From Syntrophobotulus glycolicus DSM 8271 (GTDB lineage: Bacteria > Bacillota > Desulfitobacteriia > Desulfitobacteriales > Syntrophobotulaceae): a stretch of DNA of 64,000 bases. Positions within the stretch are counted from its first letter, which is position 1. The number at the start of each line of letters is the position of its first letter. The stretch spans positions 62,001-126,000 of the forward strand of contig NC_015172.1 of assembly GCF_000190635.1 (NCBI RefSeq). The letters run 5' to 3'. Positions 53,730 through 62,852 of this stretch are shown one piece after another. A program made the translations under genes and the position numbers. A model generated the notes under the pieces. It ran no database searches. It was not told the DNA's origin and saw only the letters and a program-made list of their open reading frames with translations.

Positions 53730-53951
53730 TTATCGGTTTTGTCGAATGATTAATTGCTGGGCCAGGCCTTTGCTGAGAGCGATTCTTGCTCCTTTGACGC
53801 TTAGGATGATGTTCCCGTTGATTTCATTGATAATGGAAACCGTCACTCCCGGAACAATCCCCAGGTTTTCCAGAAACCTTTTGCTGGATTCCTGAGCCCG
53901 GCATTCCACAATAAGACCTTCTTCTCCCGGATTTAACATGGTTAGAGGCAT
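53730..53951 (-). CDS. feoA: FeoA-like SH3 protein (first copy)
   Basis: 73 residues: MLNPGEEGLIVECRAQESSK, RFLENLGIVPGVTVSIINEI, ILSVKGARIALSKGLAQQLI. It is only distantly related to the other FeoA, so the duplication is old. It lies 36 bases after the diguanylate cyclase stop, which suggests one four-gene transcript. Confidence 0.9.
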   Translation of the reverse strand: MPLTMLNPGEEGLIVECRAQESSKRFLENLGIVPGVTVSIINEINGNIILSVKGARIALSKGLAQQLIIRQNR

Positions 53952-53987
53952 GGTGTCACATCCTGTTCAACAATTTCCGTTTCTTTG

Positions 53988-55097
53988 TCAGGCGCTATCG
54001 TCCGTAATCTGAACCAGTTCAGGAGAACACAGAATCCGGTTCTTTCCCTGTCCTTTTGCCTGATAAAGGAGCTGGTCAACACAGGTAAAGAGCTCATTGT
54101 TCTTATAGCGGGGCTCCATGCAGATTCCTCCCGCAACGCCGCCGCTGATCGTTACCTGGATGATTTGGTTGTCAAACACGAATTCATGCCCCGCGATTAG
54201 GTTCCGAATCCTTTCACAGACCGCGTTCCCGATTTCGGGCAGAGTATCGGGGAAGATGATCGCAAATTCTTCTCCGCCGTAACGGGCGGCCACATCGTTT
54301 TTGCGCACATTGGCCTGAATCAGAGCGGAAATCTTTTGCAAAACCTGATCTCCGGCCAGGTGTCCATATGTATCGTTGATTTTTTTAAAGTTATCGATGT
54401 CCAGAAGGGCCAGGCTCAAAGAATTCTGGGATTCATAAGAACGGGTAATGATTTCCTTGTAATAGATATAAAAGGTTTTGTGATTATATAGGCTGGTTAA
54501 ATAGTCCTTGCTTACCATTTCGTTGAGCAGGGAGTTCTTATGCTCCAAATCTTCATTCATATAGCATAATCTGCCGACAAGCCGGTTGATCTCATGATTG
54601 ACAACCCCCATGATATAACCCAGTAAAAAAAACAGCAGAATCTGGACAATCACAACCGGTGTAAACAAAGCTGTACGGTCCTGCAGCACGGCCACAGAGA
54701 CATAACACAAGGCCACAAAAGAACTGCAGGCCAAGGGACGCTTGTGCTGAAAAAGGATAATCAGTAAAACAAGATAGATGCAGAACATTTGCGCCAGGAT
54801 CGGGAAAAGATCCCGGGCAAAATATAAAAAAGCACTCAGGAAGATTCCGTCAATCAGAATACTCCAGAGAAACGGCCGAAAGTTTTTTTCCTCTTTTTTA
54901 AAGTAAACTTTGTTCACAAAACAGATTACTTTGAGAACGACAAGCACAGTATAGACAGCCATAAAAACCAAATAAGGGATATGATCATTCTGAAGCAAAT
55001 ACAGATAAAAAACAACGGTACCAAAGATCGTCATAACCTGAAGAAAGAGATAGAATTCCAAAATCGCTTTCAAACGGAATTCTTGAATACTATTCAA
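53988..55097 (-). CDS. Membrane diguanylate cyclase (GGDEF)
   Basis: About 369 residues: six membrane helices (~20-190, e.g. YLVFMAVYTVLVVLKVICFV), a short coiled linker (NEDLEHKNSLLNEMVSK) and a GGDEF domain (YLTSLYNHKTFYIYY ... LLDIDNFKKINDTYGHLAGD) with the active signature GGEEF and an RKND inhibitory site five residues before it. It makes c-di-GMP. I prefer the TTG at 55097 because AGGAG is well spaced; a TTG nine codons earlier is possible. Its promoter (TTGACA 55193-55188, TATAAT 55171-55166) overlaps a 30-bp palindrome. Likely cotranscribed with feoA-feoA-feoB. Confidence 0.9.
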   Translation of the reverse strand: MNSIQEFRLKAILEFYLFLQVMTIFGTVVFYLYLLQNDHIPYLVFMAVYTVLVVLKVICFVNKVYFKKEEKNFRPFLWSILIDGIFLSAFLYFARDLFPILAQMFCIYLVLLIILFQHKRPLACSSFVALCYVSVAVLQDRTALFTPVVIVQILLFFLLGYIMGVVNHEINRLVGRLCYMNEDLEHKNSLLNEMVSKDYLTSLYNHKTFYIYYKEIITRSYESQNSLSLALLDIDNFKKINDTYGHLAGDQVLQKISALIQANVRKNDVAARYGGEEFAIIFPDTLPEIGNAVCERIRNLIAGHEFVFDNQIIQVTISGGVAGGICMEPRYKNNELFTCVDQLLYQAKGQGKNRILCSPELVQITDDSA

Positions 55098-55142
55098 ATT
55101 CTCATCTCCTATCTCTATCCTCAAATGACGGATTCATATCCA

Positions 55143-55172
55143 TTATAATGTTAGACCTTTCTAACATTATAA
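55143..55172. promoter_or_regulatory. Operator palindrome over the promoter of the cyclase-feo operon
   Basis: TTATAATGTTAGA-CCTT-TCTAACATTATAA, two perfect 13-base arms. On the minus strand TATAAT inside it is a -10 box, 16 bases from TTGACA. The core GTTAGA-N4-TCTAAC recurs in the same position at the divergent promoter, so a dimeric repressor is expected; a DtxR/MntR-type metal regulator would fit the iron genes. Confidence 0.7.
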
Positions 55173-55251
55173 CTCTTTTTCTCTTGCTGTCAAGTCAATA
55201 TTCTACTTTATTCATTTCCTTTTTACTTCTAGTGACAGGCAAATGATTATG

Positions 55252-55274
55252 TTATAATGTTAGATATATCTAAC
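55252..55274 (+). promoter_or_regulatory. Operator over the promoter of the EAL gene
   Basis: TTATAATGTTAGA-TATA-TCTAAC. TATAAT at 55253-55258 is the -10 box with GTGACA about 15 bases before it. The half-sites GTTAGA/TCTAAC and their spacing equal those at 55150-55165. Confidence 0.65.
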
Positions 55275-55288
55275 CCGGGAGGATAGCT

Positions 55289-57106
55289 TTGAATAACCGT
55301 TCTAGCCGTGCGTCACAAAAATTGACCGAGCAATCCGACCCTGGCGGAAGCAATGCTGAACAGATCAGACAAAACAGCATACAACCGGACATGATTTCAA
55401 TGATCCTCCAAATTGCAGGTATTTATTATCATGCGGCCAGGGCTTATGTTGTTGAATTTTCAGAATGGGACGGGTCTGTCGTCAACATTTACTCCTGGTG
55501 CGGAGCCGGTGTCGCCCCAGATCTATCCCAGCTGAGAAATTGCACGACTGAAGACTGGGAGAGGCATATGCAGCGCTTCAATGATCAAGGAATTTATATC
55601 GGCTACTTTCCTCCGGACGCCGGTATTCTTTCTTGCGAAGCAACCTTTTCCCTCCAATGCGCTATTAGGAATCAGCAGCGGCTTTTAGGGCTGATCATAC
55701 TTGGTGATTATACGCCAAGCCGGACCTGGACCAGACATCAGACCGATACCCTGGTCGTTATCTCCAAAATCATCAGCGATCATTTCATTCATCTGCAAAC
55801 CCTGCAAAAACTTCAAAAGGTTGCTTCTACCGATATTTTGACCGGTGTGCATAATTTTGAAGCTTTTCACACAGAAATGGAAAAGTTAATCAGCCGGCAT
55901 AAAGAAAAAAAATATGCGATCATTACCTGTGACATCGAACAATTCAAGGATATTAATGATACGCTCGGCCATGATAATGGAGACAGGGTGATTAGGAACC
56001 TGGCCTGCTCCATCCGAGACGGGCTGACTGATGTTGAACTGATCGGCCGGGTTTCAGGAGATATTTTTATGGTTCTGGCCGAATATGAAAGCCAGGCTAC
56101 CTTTCTGAAACGCCTGAAGCAGTGGCATAATGGCTTCGCGGCGTTGAACCGTTCTCTGCAGCCGGCGGTGGAAATATGTGTCGCGGTGGGCATTTATCTG
56201 ATCCAACCGGAGGATACGGTGATCTCCTCTCTGATCGATAAAGCCAATGCGGCCCGCAAATTAGCCAAAGGCAATAGAAAAAGTACGCTTTTCTTTTATA
56301 ACGCCTCCTTGCATCAGCAGCTGATGCTGGTCAAAGAGTTGGAACTTTCCATGCTCTCATCTTTGCAAAACGGGAACTTTATGATTTTCCTGCAACCCAA
56401 ATACAAGCTTAGCGGGCGGACAATCGAAGGAGCGGAGGCGCTGGTGCGTTGGGATCATCCAAACCTGGGCTTTCTTTTGCCTGCCGATTTCATTCCTCAT
56501 TTGGAAAAAAACAGGTTTATTCTGGATCTCGATTTTTATGTTTTTGAAAAAATTTGCTTGCTGCTGAAAACCTGGATTGCCGGCCATAAACCTGTCATTC
56601 CCATTTCCGTCAACTTTTCCAGGCTCCATTTGCTTACCCGCGATTTCACGGCCCGGCTGATCAGCATCATGCAAAGCTACGGAATTCCGCCTAATCTTTT
56701 GGAAATTGAGCTGACAGAAAGCGCTTTTATCGACCAATCTGTTGATCTCCTCAAGGTGGCCTATAGCTTAAAAAAGCAGGGAATGACTATTTCTATGGAT
56801 GATTTTGGCTCAGGGTACTCTTCATTGCTTGCGCTAAAGGACCTGCCGGTTGACGTATTAAAGCTGGATAAGGGATTTTTCAGTAAGGGTTTAATCACGA
56901 ATAAAGATGAGATTATTATCCGGGGCTTCGTAAAAATGGCCAAGCAATTGCATCTGCGTGTGGTCTCTGAGGGAATTGAAACCGCGAAGCAGGCTGATTT
57001 TTTAGAAGAGATTGGCTGTGACCTGGCTCAAGGATATTACTTTTCCAAACCGCTTCCGGTCAGGGGATTTGAAGCGCTGCTGGCGAATGAACTGCTCACG
57101 TCATAA
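55289..57106 (+). CDS. EAL-domain c-di-GMP phosphodiesterase with a degenerate GGDEF domain
   Basis: 605 residues. A GAF-like sensor (~30-180, cytoplasmic) is followed by a GGDEF domain whose signature is SGDIF instead of GGDEF (~255), so it cannot make c-di-GMP and may bind GTP as regulator. The EAL domain (~345-600) has GAEALVRWDHP, NFSRLHLL, ELTESAF, SMDDFGSGYSSL and KLDKGFF, with all metal and catalytic residues expected. It should cleave c-di-GMP. Starts at TTG with GGGAGG 7 nt upstream. Divergent from the cyclase and under the same operator. Confidence 0.9.
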   Translation: MNNRSSRASQKLTEQSDPGGSNAEQIRQNSIQPDMISMILQIAGIYYHAARAYVVEFSEWDGSVVNIYSWCGAGVAPDLSQLRNCTTEDWERHMQRFNDQGIYIGYFPPDAGILSCEATFSLQCAIRNQQRLLGLIILGDYTPSRTWTRHQTDTLVVISKIISDHFIHLQTLQKLQKVASTDILTGVHNFEAFHTEMEKLISRHKEKKYAIITCDIEQFKDINDTLGHDNGDRVIRNLACSIRDGLTDVELIGRVSGDIFMVLAEYESQATFLKRLKQWHNGFAALNRSLQPAVEICVAVGIYLIQPEDTVISSLIDKANAARKLAKGNRKSTLFFYNASLHQQLMLVKELELSMLSSLQNGNFMIFLQPKYKLSGRTIEGAEALVRWDHPNLGFLLPADFIPHLEKNRFILDLDFYVFEKICLLLKTWIAGHKPVIPISVNFSRLHLLTRDFTARLISIMQSYGIPPNLLEIELTESAFIDQSVDLLKVAYSLKKQGMTISMDDFGSGYSSLLALKDLPVDVLKLDKGFFSKGLITNKDEIIIRGFVKMAKQLHLRVVSEGIETAKQADFLEEIGCDLAQGYYFSKPLPVRGFEALLANELLTS

Positions 57107-57152
57107 AAGGAGTGTATCCGAAATATAGATTGGCAAAACCATAAGTCTGAAA

Positions 57153-57186
57153 AATAAAAAACCCCAGAGCAGTCAGGCTCCAGGGT
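57153..57186 (-). terminator. Terminator of the ferritin-like gene
   Basis: The minus strand reads ACCC-TG-GAGC, loop, GCTC-TG-GGGT, then TTTTTT. It sits 37 bases beyond the stop at 57223. Confidence 0.7.
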
Positions 57187-57222
57187 ATCGGTCGTCTTTG
57201 GCCGTTTCATAAAAGCTTACGA

Positions 57223-57534
57223 CTACGACTTGTCTTTTAATTGATCAATCTCTTCCTCAACTTCCTCGGCCCCTTCCAAATAGAAATTTTCTTCGTCGGG
57301 AGCAAGCTCTTTCAATAGTCTTAAAAATTCTCCCGCATGAACTCTTTCTTCATCGGCGATATCTTTTAAAACCTCTATAGCCAATTTGTTATCGGTTGAT
57401 TCAGCCAGCTGCATATAAAGCTGGATCGCTTCATATTCCGCAGAAACCATAAAACGAATCGCTCGGATTAATTCTTGTTCAGTGAGCTTGCGGTCGTTAG
57501 CAAGACCGGAAAATGGGTTACCGAAATCAGGCAT
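57223..57534 (-). CDS. Ferritin-like protein, encapsulin-cargo type
   Basis: 103 residues: LTEQELIRAIRFMVSAEYEA then IADEERVHAGEFLRLL, giving the E-x-x-H pattern of the ferritin-like four-helix family, and an acidic C-terminal tail. It resembles the ferritin-like domain fused to or packed in archaeal and clostridial encapsulins, which oxidises and stores iron. AAGGAGG is best spaced from the ATG at 57534. No encapsulin gene is in the window. It fits the iron theme of the neighbourhood. Confidence 0.8.
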   Translation of the reverse strand: MPDFGNPFSGLANDRKLTEQELIRAIRFMVSAEYEAIQLYMQLAESTDNKLAIEVLKDIADEERVHAGEFLRLLKELAPDEENFYLEGAEEVEEEIDQLKDKS

Positions 57535-57739
57535 GGCCATTCCTCCTTGATATATTATTTTCCTTAAGCCAAATCCTGAAGACATGGCTAAGGGTTTATC
57601 ACCGGTTTCTTTTTCTAAAGAAAACAGGTCGATTCTTTAGAAAATAAAATGATTACCGTTCTTGATTTTGTGGTTTTTTGATATTATTGTATAATGTTTA
57701 TCCTATAACGTCAATTTGTCTGAGTGTTATGATCGTGTC

Positions 57740-57769
57740 TTGAAAATTACGCGCAATATAGAGTATACT
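57740..57769 (+). promoter_or_regulatory. SigA-type promoter of the chemotaxis receptor gene
   Basis: TTGAAA at 57740, 18 bases, TATACT at 57764. It lies 72 bases before the ATG. Confidence 0.5.
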
Positions 57770-57840
57770 AAATACGCTAAAGGCAACAAAGACGTTGAGC
57801 AAACATCTTGGGCCTTTTTTTAATTTTTGGGGGGAGAGAA

Positions 57841-59361
57841 ATGATTATACTTTATTTATCAGCAATCATTTTCATCATTTTCATATTAGGGATTTGGCTG
57901 AAAAAACAAATCAAGTTGCTCAACTGTTTACTGCAGGAACTGGTTAAGGGGAATTATACATACGAGCTGAAAATAGAGAAAAATAACTTTGTATTCAAAC
58001 GTTCTCTTCCTCTGATAGATGAACTTAAAGCGAAACTCTTGTCCCATAGTTTTGAGGTTCAGGTAGCATCTACCCAAATCGATGCAGTATCCCGGCAATT
58101 GTCAACAAATCTGACGGAATGCAACTCATTTGCGCAGCAGCTCTATGCTCAGGCGGATTATACTGTGCAAAACAATGAAAACAGTCAGGAAAAGCTTCAT
58201 ATGGTTCTGAATTCTGTAAAAACCCTTATTCAGAGACTGGAGAATGTTAAGGAAACATCAGCCGAAATGTTAACAACGAGTAATGAATCTGAACAAGTAA
58301 TTGTTGATGGGTTACAGGGGGTAATGGAGATTGTTCAAATCATTAATCGCGTTAACCAGTCCAGTCTGGTTCTGATATCCAATATTAATGAATTTAAAAA
58401 GACCTTTCAGGATATCTCCAACATATTACAGGCGGTAGATGAGATCGCTAATCAGACTAATTTACTATCTTTAAATGCAGCCATAGAGTCCGCTAGAGCA
58501 GGTGAACATGGCAGGGGCTTTAGTGTTGTTGCTGAGGAGATCCGCAAATTATCTGATCATAGTAAAACAGCAGTATCCCAAATCACCGGTCTGATTTCTA
58601 AAATGGATATGGATGTGAGAGATGTCACCAATACAATGGATGCCAACAGAAATGATGTCAATACGGGCGTAACACTTTCAGAGGAGATTGAAAAGAGCCT
58701 GCACCAAATCCAGGAATCATACAGTAAGGTACATCGCCTGATTCAGTCTGTGATTAATATTACGGATGAGGAATATAAGAACGCTTCAACGATCGGGAAG
58801 AATGTCGATGAGGTCGAAAGTACGGTAGAACAAGTGAATTTGGGTTTTAAAGGGATTTATGATGCGATTCAAAAGCAATCTGAAAGCATCAATGAAATTA
58901 ACCTGCTGTCCAATAATCTTCTGGAATCCCAAGATGGGCTATCCAAATTGGTAGAATCAAGCCAGTATTCATTAGAGCTTGACCGGGAAGGCTTCAAGGA
59001 AAATGGAGCTACGATCATAAAAATGATTAAGGAAGAAATCTTAGATCAGACGCAAATCCAAATGGAACAACCTATAGTAAAGAATATACTGGATAATTTT
59101 TTAGGAAAACATGTTAATCTGGAAGCAATCTGGATTAATGATGAGCAGGGGAAGTTTCTTTACTCTAATCCTCCTGCGAAAATAGCCAATGCCAAGATCC
59201 GTGAATGGTTTCAAAAAAGTATCCGCGGGGAGGAGTTTATTTCAGATATCTATGTATCTGCCATTACCAAGAATCCATGCTTAACAGTATCACTACCGGT
59301 AAAGAATCAAACCGGAGAATATATTGGAGTGATTGGAGCCGATCTGGGCCTGCAGCGCTAA
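57841..59361 (+). CDS. Methyl-accepting chemotaxis protein with a C-terminal sensor-like domain
   Basis: 506 residues. One N-terminal membrane helix ([18 protein letters not shown]), no periplasmic domain, then the MA signalling domain with the hairpin tip [29 protein letters not shown]-type sequence (here [20 protein letters not shown], ~200-220). After the hairpin comes a ~100-residue C-terminal domain ([38 protein letters not shown]) that looks like the membrane-distal half of a Cache sensor. Having the sensor behind the signalling domain and in the cytoplasm is unusual. GGGGGGAGAG fits the ATG at 57841. Confidence 0.9.
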   Translation: MIILYLSAIIFIIFILGIWLKKQIKLLNCLLQELVKGNYTYELKIEKNNFVFKRSLPLIDELKAKLLSHSFEVQVASTQIDAVSRQLSTNLTECNSFAQQLYAQADYTVQNNENSQEKLHMVLNSVKTLIQRLENVKETSAEMLTTSNESEQVIVDGLQGVMEIVQIINRVNQSSLVLISNINEFKKTFQDISNILQAVDEIANQTNLLSLNAAIESARAGEHGRGFSVVAEEIRKLSDHSKTAVSQITGLISKMDMDVRDVTNTMDANRNDVNTGVTLSEEIEKSLHQIQESYSKVHRLIQSVINITDEEYKNASTIGKNVDEVESTVEQVNLGFKGIYDAIQKQSESINEINLLSNNLLESQDGLSKLVESSQYSLELDREGFKENGATIIKMIKEEILDQTQIQMEQPIVKNILDNFLGKHVNLEAIWINDEQGKFLYSNPPAKIANAKIREWFQKSIRGEEFISDIYVSAITKNPCLTVSLPVKNQTGEYIGVIGADLGLQR

Positions 59362-59760
59362 AAACACGCAAGATAAAGCGTTAATGAAAATAAGGACTTT
59401 CCCCTTGTCGGATATCATTAAATCGATCCTGGGGCATCCTCGCAGGGGTTGTTTGTAGTATAGATAAAAATGAATTTGATCGAAATACTGGATTTGAACC
59501 TGTCTCATGGGATAATTTATCATTAACAATCAAAAATTTGTTGACCCAGACAAATGGAGTCAACTCAATACAATGTTCATAGATTTAGTCTGGTGTATTT
59601 CAGCTTAACGTTTATTTCTTTAGTCCCTAAATGACTTTATTCCCGGATAGGGATCTGTTTTCTCATGGCTTTCTTGTGAAGAAATGAACTGGTCTGAGGA
59701 AGTTTGTGCGAAGGCTTCATAGGGGCAGACAAGTCGAAAAAAAGGCATTAGTCCAGATAT
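59362..59760. other. Non-coding spacer
   Basis: About 400 bases after the receptor gene with no gene I can support. I see no clear terminator or riboswitch. Confidence 0.4.
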
Positions 59761-59817
59761 ATAGTCTAAAAAATAATAATAATGACTTTTATAGACGTTC
59801 GTAAAATATTATAGACT
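59761..59817. promoter_or_regulatory. TATAGAC repeats before the recombinase-like gene
   Basis: ATAGTCTA at 59761 (inverted), TATAGAC at 59790 and TATAGAC at 59810, the last two in direct orientation 20 bases apart. They lie 47-100 bases before the ATG of the recombinase-like gene and resemble the short repeated sites bound by resolvases. Confidence 0.4.
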
Positions 59818-59863
59818 TTTTTGGCCTCTTTTGGTAAGATCAAAGAAAACAATGAGGTATTCT

Positions 59864-60490
59864 ATGGAAAAGAACTATTATTATACTCAGGTATCGATTT
59901 TGGATCAGGGCTTTGAAAAACAAATGGCAATAATACATCAAATGGGAATTGCTGAAACAGAGGTTTTTATTGATTACAAGGATGAAAACGGTGTTGAGCG
60001 GGAGAACTATTTTAAGTTAAAACAGCTTCTGCGGCCTGAGGATATTCTAAATATTGACTCCATAAATGCTTTAGGGGAAAATCTCGGAGAAATCGTCCGG
60101 GAATGGCAGGAAATAACCTTAAACGGAATAAACATTAGAGTACTGGATATGCCCTTGATTGATACAACTCTGTATAAAGGATTAACCGGAAATTATATCA
60201 GTGAAGTTGTTGTTCAGCTATTTACCTATTTTTTAGAACAAGAAAAGGAACAGGTGAAAAACAAGCAGGCTAAAGGAATTCAAAAGGCCAGGAAGAATGG
60301 AGTGATTCTGGGCAGACCAAAGGCCCAGCTCCCGCCTAATTTTAACCAAGTATATTTTAAGTGGAAGAATATGCAGATTACTGCCGTAGAAGCAATGAAA
60401 CAGCTAGGCTTAAAAAAAAGCACTTTTTATAAATTGATCAAACAGTATGAAGATAATTTTAAGAAAAGTAAATTGGGGACCGGAAAATAG
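59864..60490 (+). CDS. Serine-recombinase-like DNA-binding protein, probably catalytically dead
   Basis: 208 residues with the resolvase domain order: YTQVSILDQGFEKQMAIIHQ (normally Y-x-R-V-S-T), INALGENLGEIVREW (normally D-R-L-x-R), then QEKEQVKNKQAKGIQKARKN GVILGRPKA and an HTH (ITAVEAMKQLGLKKSTFYKL). The serine nucleophile remains but the arginines usually at positions 8, 68 and 71 are Q, A and E. It may therefore work only as a DNA-binding regulator. GAGG precedes the ATG at 59864. It precedes the hyf operon on the same strand. Confidence 0.75.
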   Translation: MEKNYYYTQVSILDQGFEKQMAIIHQMGIAETEVFIDYKDENGVERENYFKLKQLLRPEDILNIDSINALGENLGEIVREWQEITLNGINIRVLDMPLIDTTLYKGLTGNYISEVVVQLFTYFLEQEKEQVKNKQAKGIQKARKNGVILGRPKAQLPPNFNQVYFKWKNMQITAVEAMKQLGLKKSTFYKLIKQYEDNFKKSKLGTGK

Positions 60491-60791
60491 GCTGATCTGT
60501 CAGGACGATTCCCCCAAAGATCAGAAAAATAATCTGAAAATTAAGAAATTTGATGCAGGAATTAGAAGAAATTTGTTGAATATTTCATTAATTATTTTTG
60601 AATGAGGCTCTTATTTGTAAAAGGAAGCAATATTTAGACGAATGATACTACTAATTGCCGATAAGGCTCTTTCGTCAATAAATATGAGAAGGAGTCAATA
60701 ATTATGAGCCGTATAGTTGTTTGACGAGTGGTTTCTGGAAGGGTAAACTTAAAAGACTTTGAATTTTTATGATAAGGGAGTATTCGTCCCG
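60491..60791. other. Spacer upstream of the hyf operon
   Basis: 300 bases, AT-rich, presumably containing the hyf promoter. The only visible coding potential is a six-codon leader at 60704. Confidence 0.4.
60704..60724 (+). other. Possible leader peptide (MSRIVV)
   Basis: AAGGAG stands 9 bases before ATG AGC CGT ATA GTT GTT TGA. The ribosome site is good but the frame is only six codons; it could be a leader or the leftover start of a lost gene. Confidence 0.25.
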
Positions 60792-62840
60792 ATGTTGAAC
60801 GCAAATGGATTGTTTTTTATTGCTGTAGTTTTATTTTTATTAGGGGGATTACTCTCCTTAATTGTCCATAAACAGGCTCGCTTAAGTATAAGCGTAGCCT
60901 TTACTTTTGCCTTGGCAGCCTGTTTTTCCGCCTTGCTATGCGGAGTGAATGTATTGCTGAAGCAGGAAACAGTCAATCTTAGTATTCCGGCGGGGACGTT
61001 CTTGGGGTTGGACTATACTGTGCATATAGACAATTTAAGCGCTTTTTTTATGATTGTGATTGCGGTAGTCTCTCTGGCCGTATCAATCTATTCCTTTTCT
61101 TATGTTAAAGAATATGTCGGCCAATACAATATTGGTCTTTTAGGTCTGCTTTACCACCTTTTTCTCTTATCCATGTTTCTGGTTGTGGTCAGTGGCAGCT
61201 TTTTTATGTTTTTGTTTTGCTGGGAACTGATGTCCCTCATCTCTTGTTGCCTGGTTGTCTTTGACCATCGGGACGATCATGCGCGCAAGGCCGGGTTTAT
61301 CTATATGATTATGACGCATTTAGGGACTCTTTTTATTGTGGCGGCTTTTCTACTGCTGTACAAAGAAACGGGCAGCTTTAGTTTTGCTCAGGCAGCCGCA
61401 GTTGGTCCGGCTTTGCCGCAGGGCTTGAAAACAGCCATTTTTTTCATGGTTACCTTTGGTTTCGGAATGAAAGCCGGTCTTGTTCCCCTTCATATCTGGC
61501 TGCCCCGGGCTCATCCTGCCGCACCTAGTAATATATCGGCCTTAATGTCCGGAGTAATGCTGAAAACGGCAATTTATGGGTTTATCAGGGTTGTGATTGA
61601 CATTTTAGGTGGCGGTCCAATCTGGTGGGGGATACTGATTCTGGTTCTGGGCGTGGTATCGGCTTTGTTGGGGGTGATGTACGCCTTGATGGAGCACGAT
61701 GTAAAAAGAATGCTGGCTTATTGCAGTGTGGATAATATGGGGATTATCTTAATGGGTCTTGGAGTATCATTAATTTTTATGAGCAGTGGACATCCTGAGT
61801 TAGCCGTTGTCGGCTTAATGGCCGGACTGTTTCATGTCTTTAATCATGCGGTGTTTAAAGGGCTTTTGTTCATGGGAGCAGGTGCGGTTCATTTTGCTGC
61901 CCACACTCGTAATATGGAGGAAATGGGCGGTTTGCTGAAAAGGATGCCTTGGACCGGACTCTTTTTTTTAATTGGAGCGGTTTCCATTTCAGCAATTCCG
62001 CCATGTAATGGTTTTATCAGTGAATGGATGACCTTTCAGTCCATATTAATGCTGGCGTCCAGTCCCGTCAATATCATCCTAAAGGTTCTTTGTCCTGTGT
62101 TTGCCGCGTTATTGGCATTGACCGGAGCGCTGGCCGCGGCATGCTTTGTCAAAGCATTTGGGATCCAATTTTTAGCTCAACCACGCAGTGAGAAAGCTGA
62201 AAGGGCAAGGGAAGTTCCCTTAAGCATGCGCATCGGGATGTCTATTCTGGCTTTCATCAGTCTCCTAACCGGGATTTTTCCTTATTTGATACTGAAGCCG
62301 TTGGATTCAGTGGCAGCCGGTCTCCTGAATATTGAGAACAGTGTCATGGCCGGAGATAAGCGGTGGCTGAATCTGCACTGGGCCTCCGGCGCTGAGACAA
62401 GTCCGGGAATCACCGTTTCCCCTCTTTTAATCACGGTACTTTTATTGATGGCTTTTGGGATTACTTTTGCGGTTCTTAAACGAATTGGCCGGGGGGGAAA
62501 AGTCAGAATTGAGGAAACCTGGAATTGCGGGGAGGAGCTGACGCCAAAGATGCAATATACAGCAACCTCTTTCTCCAAGCCCTTGAGGATTATTTTTCGC
62601 TTCGTTCTTTTTCCGGTCAGAAAGGTTGAGCGGGAATATGAGCTTAAACCGTACTTTACGCGTCGGATCAGTTATCAAGGAGATCTGAAACCGGTATTTG
62701 AAGATCTGATTTATCATCCGGCGACCAATTTCTTCATCAAAATCGCGGGCAAAATGCGGTCCATGCAATCGGGAAGCATTCATTTATATTTAGGGTATAT
62801 TCTGATTACTTTAGTCATTTTGCTTATTTATACGAGATAG
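60792..62840 (+). CDS. hyfB: Hydrogenase-4 subunit B-like, proton-pumping antiporter-type protein
   Basis: 682 residues of the NuoL/NuoN/MrpA-like family with about 15 membrane helices. Typical motifs: CWELMSLISCCLVVFDH (conserved Glu), FGFGMKAGLVPLHIWLPRAHP (conserved Lys and His) and EHDVKRMLAYCSVDNMGIIL (conserved Lys), FNHAVFKGLLFMGAG, IPPCNGFISEW. The long soluble tail (EETWNCGEELTPKMQYTATS FSKPLR) is specific to HyfB/HycC-type subunits. It carries protons in a membrane-bound [NiFe]-hydrogenase or formate-hydrogenlyase-like complex. First gene of the operon. Confidence 0.9.
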   Translation: MLNANGLFFIAVVLFLLGGLLSLIVHKQARLSISVAFTFALAACFSALLCGVNVLLKQETVNLSIPAGTFLGLDYTVHIDNLSAFFMIVIAVVSLAVSIYSFSYVKEYVGQYNIGLLGLLYHLFLLSMFLVVVSGSFFMFLFCWELMSLISCCLVVFDHRDDHARKAGFIYMIMTHLGTLFIVAAFLLLYKETGSFSFAQAAAVGPALPQGLKTAIFFMVTFGFGMKAGLVPLHIWLPRAHPAAPSNISALMSGVMLKTAIYGFIRVVIDILGGGPIWWGILILVLGVVSALLGVMYALMEHDVKRMLAYCSVDNMGIILMGLGVSLIFMSSGHPELAVVGLMAGLFHVFNHAVFKGLLFMGAGAVHFAAHTRNMEEMGGLLKRMPWTGLFFLIGAVSISAIPPCNGFISEWMTFQSILMLASSPVNIILKVLCPVFAALLALTGALAAACFVKAFGIQFLAQPRSEKAERAREVPLSMRIGMSILAFISLLTGIFPYLILKPLDSVAAGLLNIENSVMAGDKRWLNLHWASGAETSPGITVSPLLITVLLLMAFGITFAVLKRIGRGGKVRIEETWNCGEELTPKMQYTATSFSKPLRIIFRFVLFPVRKVEREYELKPYFTRRISYQGDLKPVFEDLIYHPATNFFIKIAGKMRSMQSGSIHLYLGYILITLVILLIYTR

Positions 62841-62852
62841 GAGATTAAGATA

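Noticed and set aside
59362-59760. Possible riboswitch or small RNA after the chemotaxis receptor gene
   Set aside because: I looked for a c-di-GMP or other riboswitch core and a terminator and found no convincing conserved core or hairpin.
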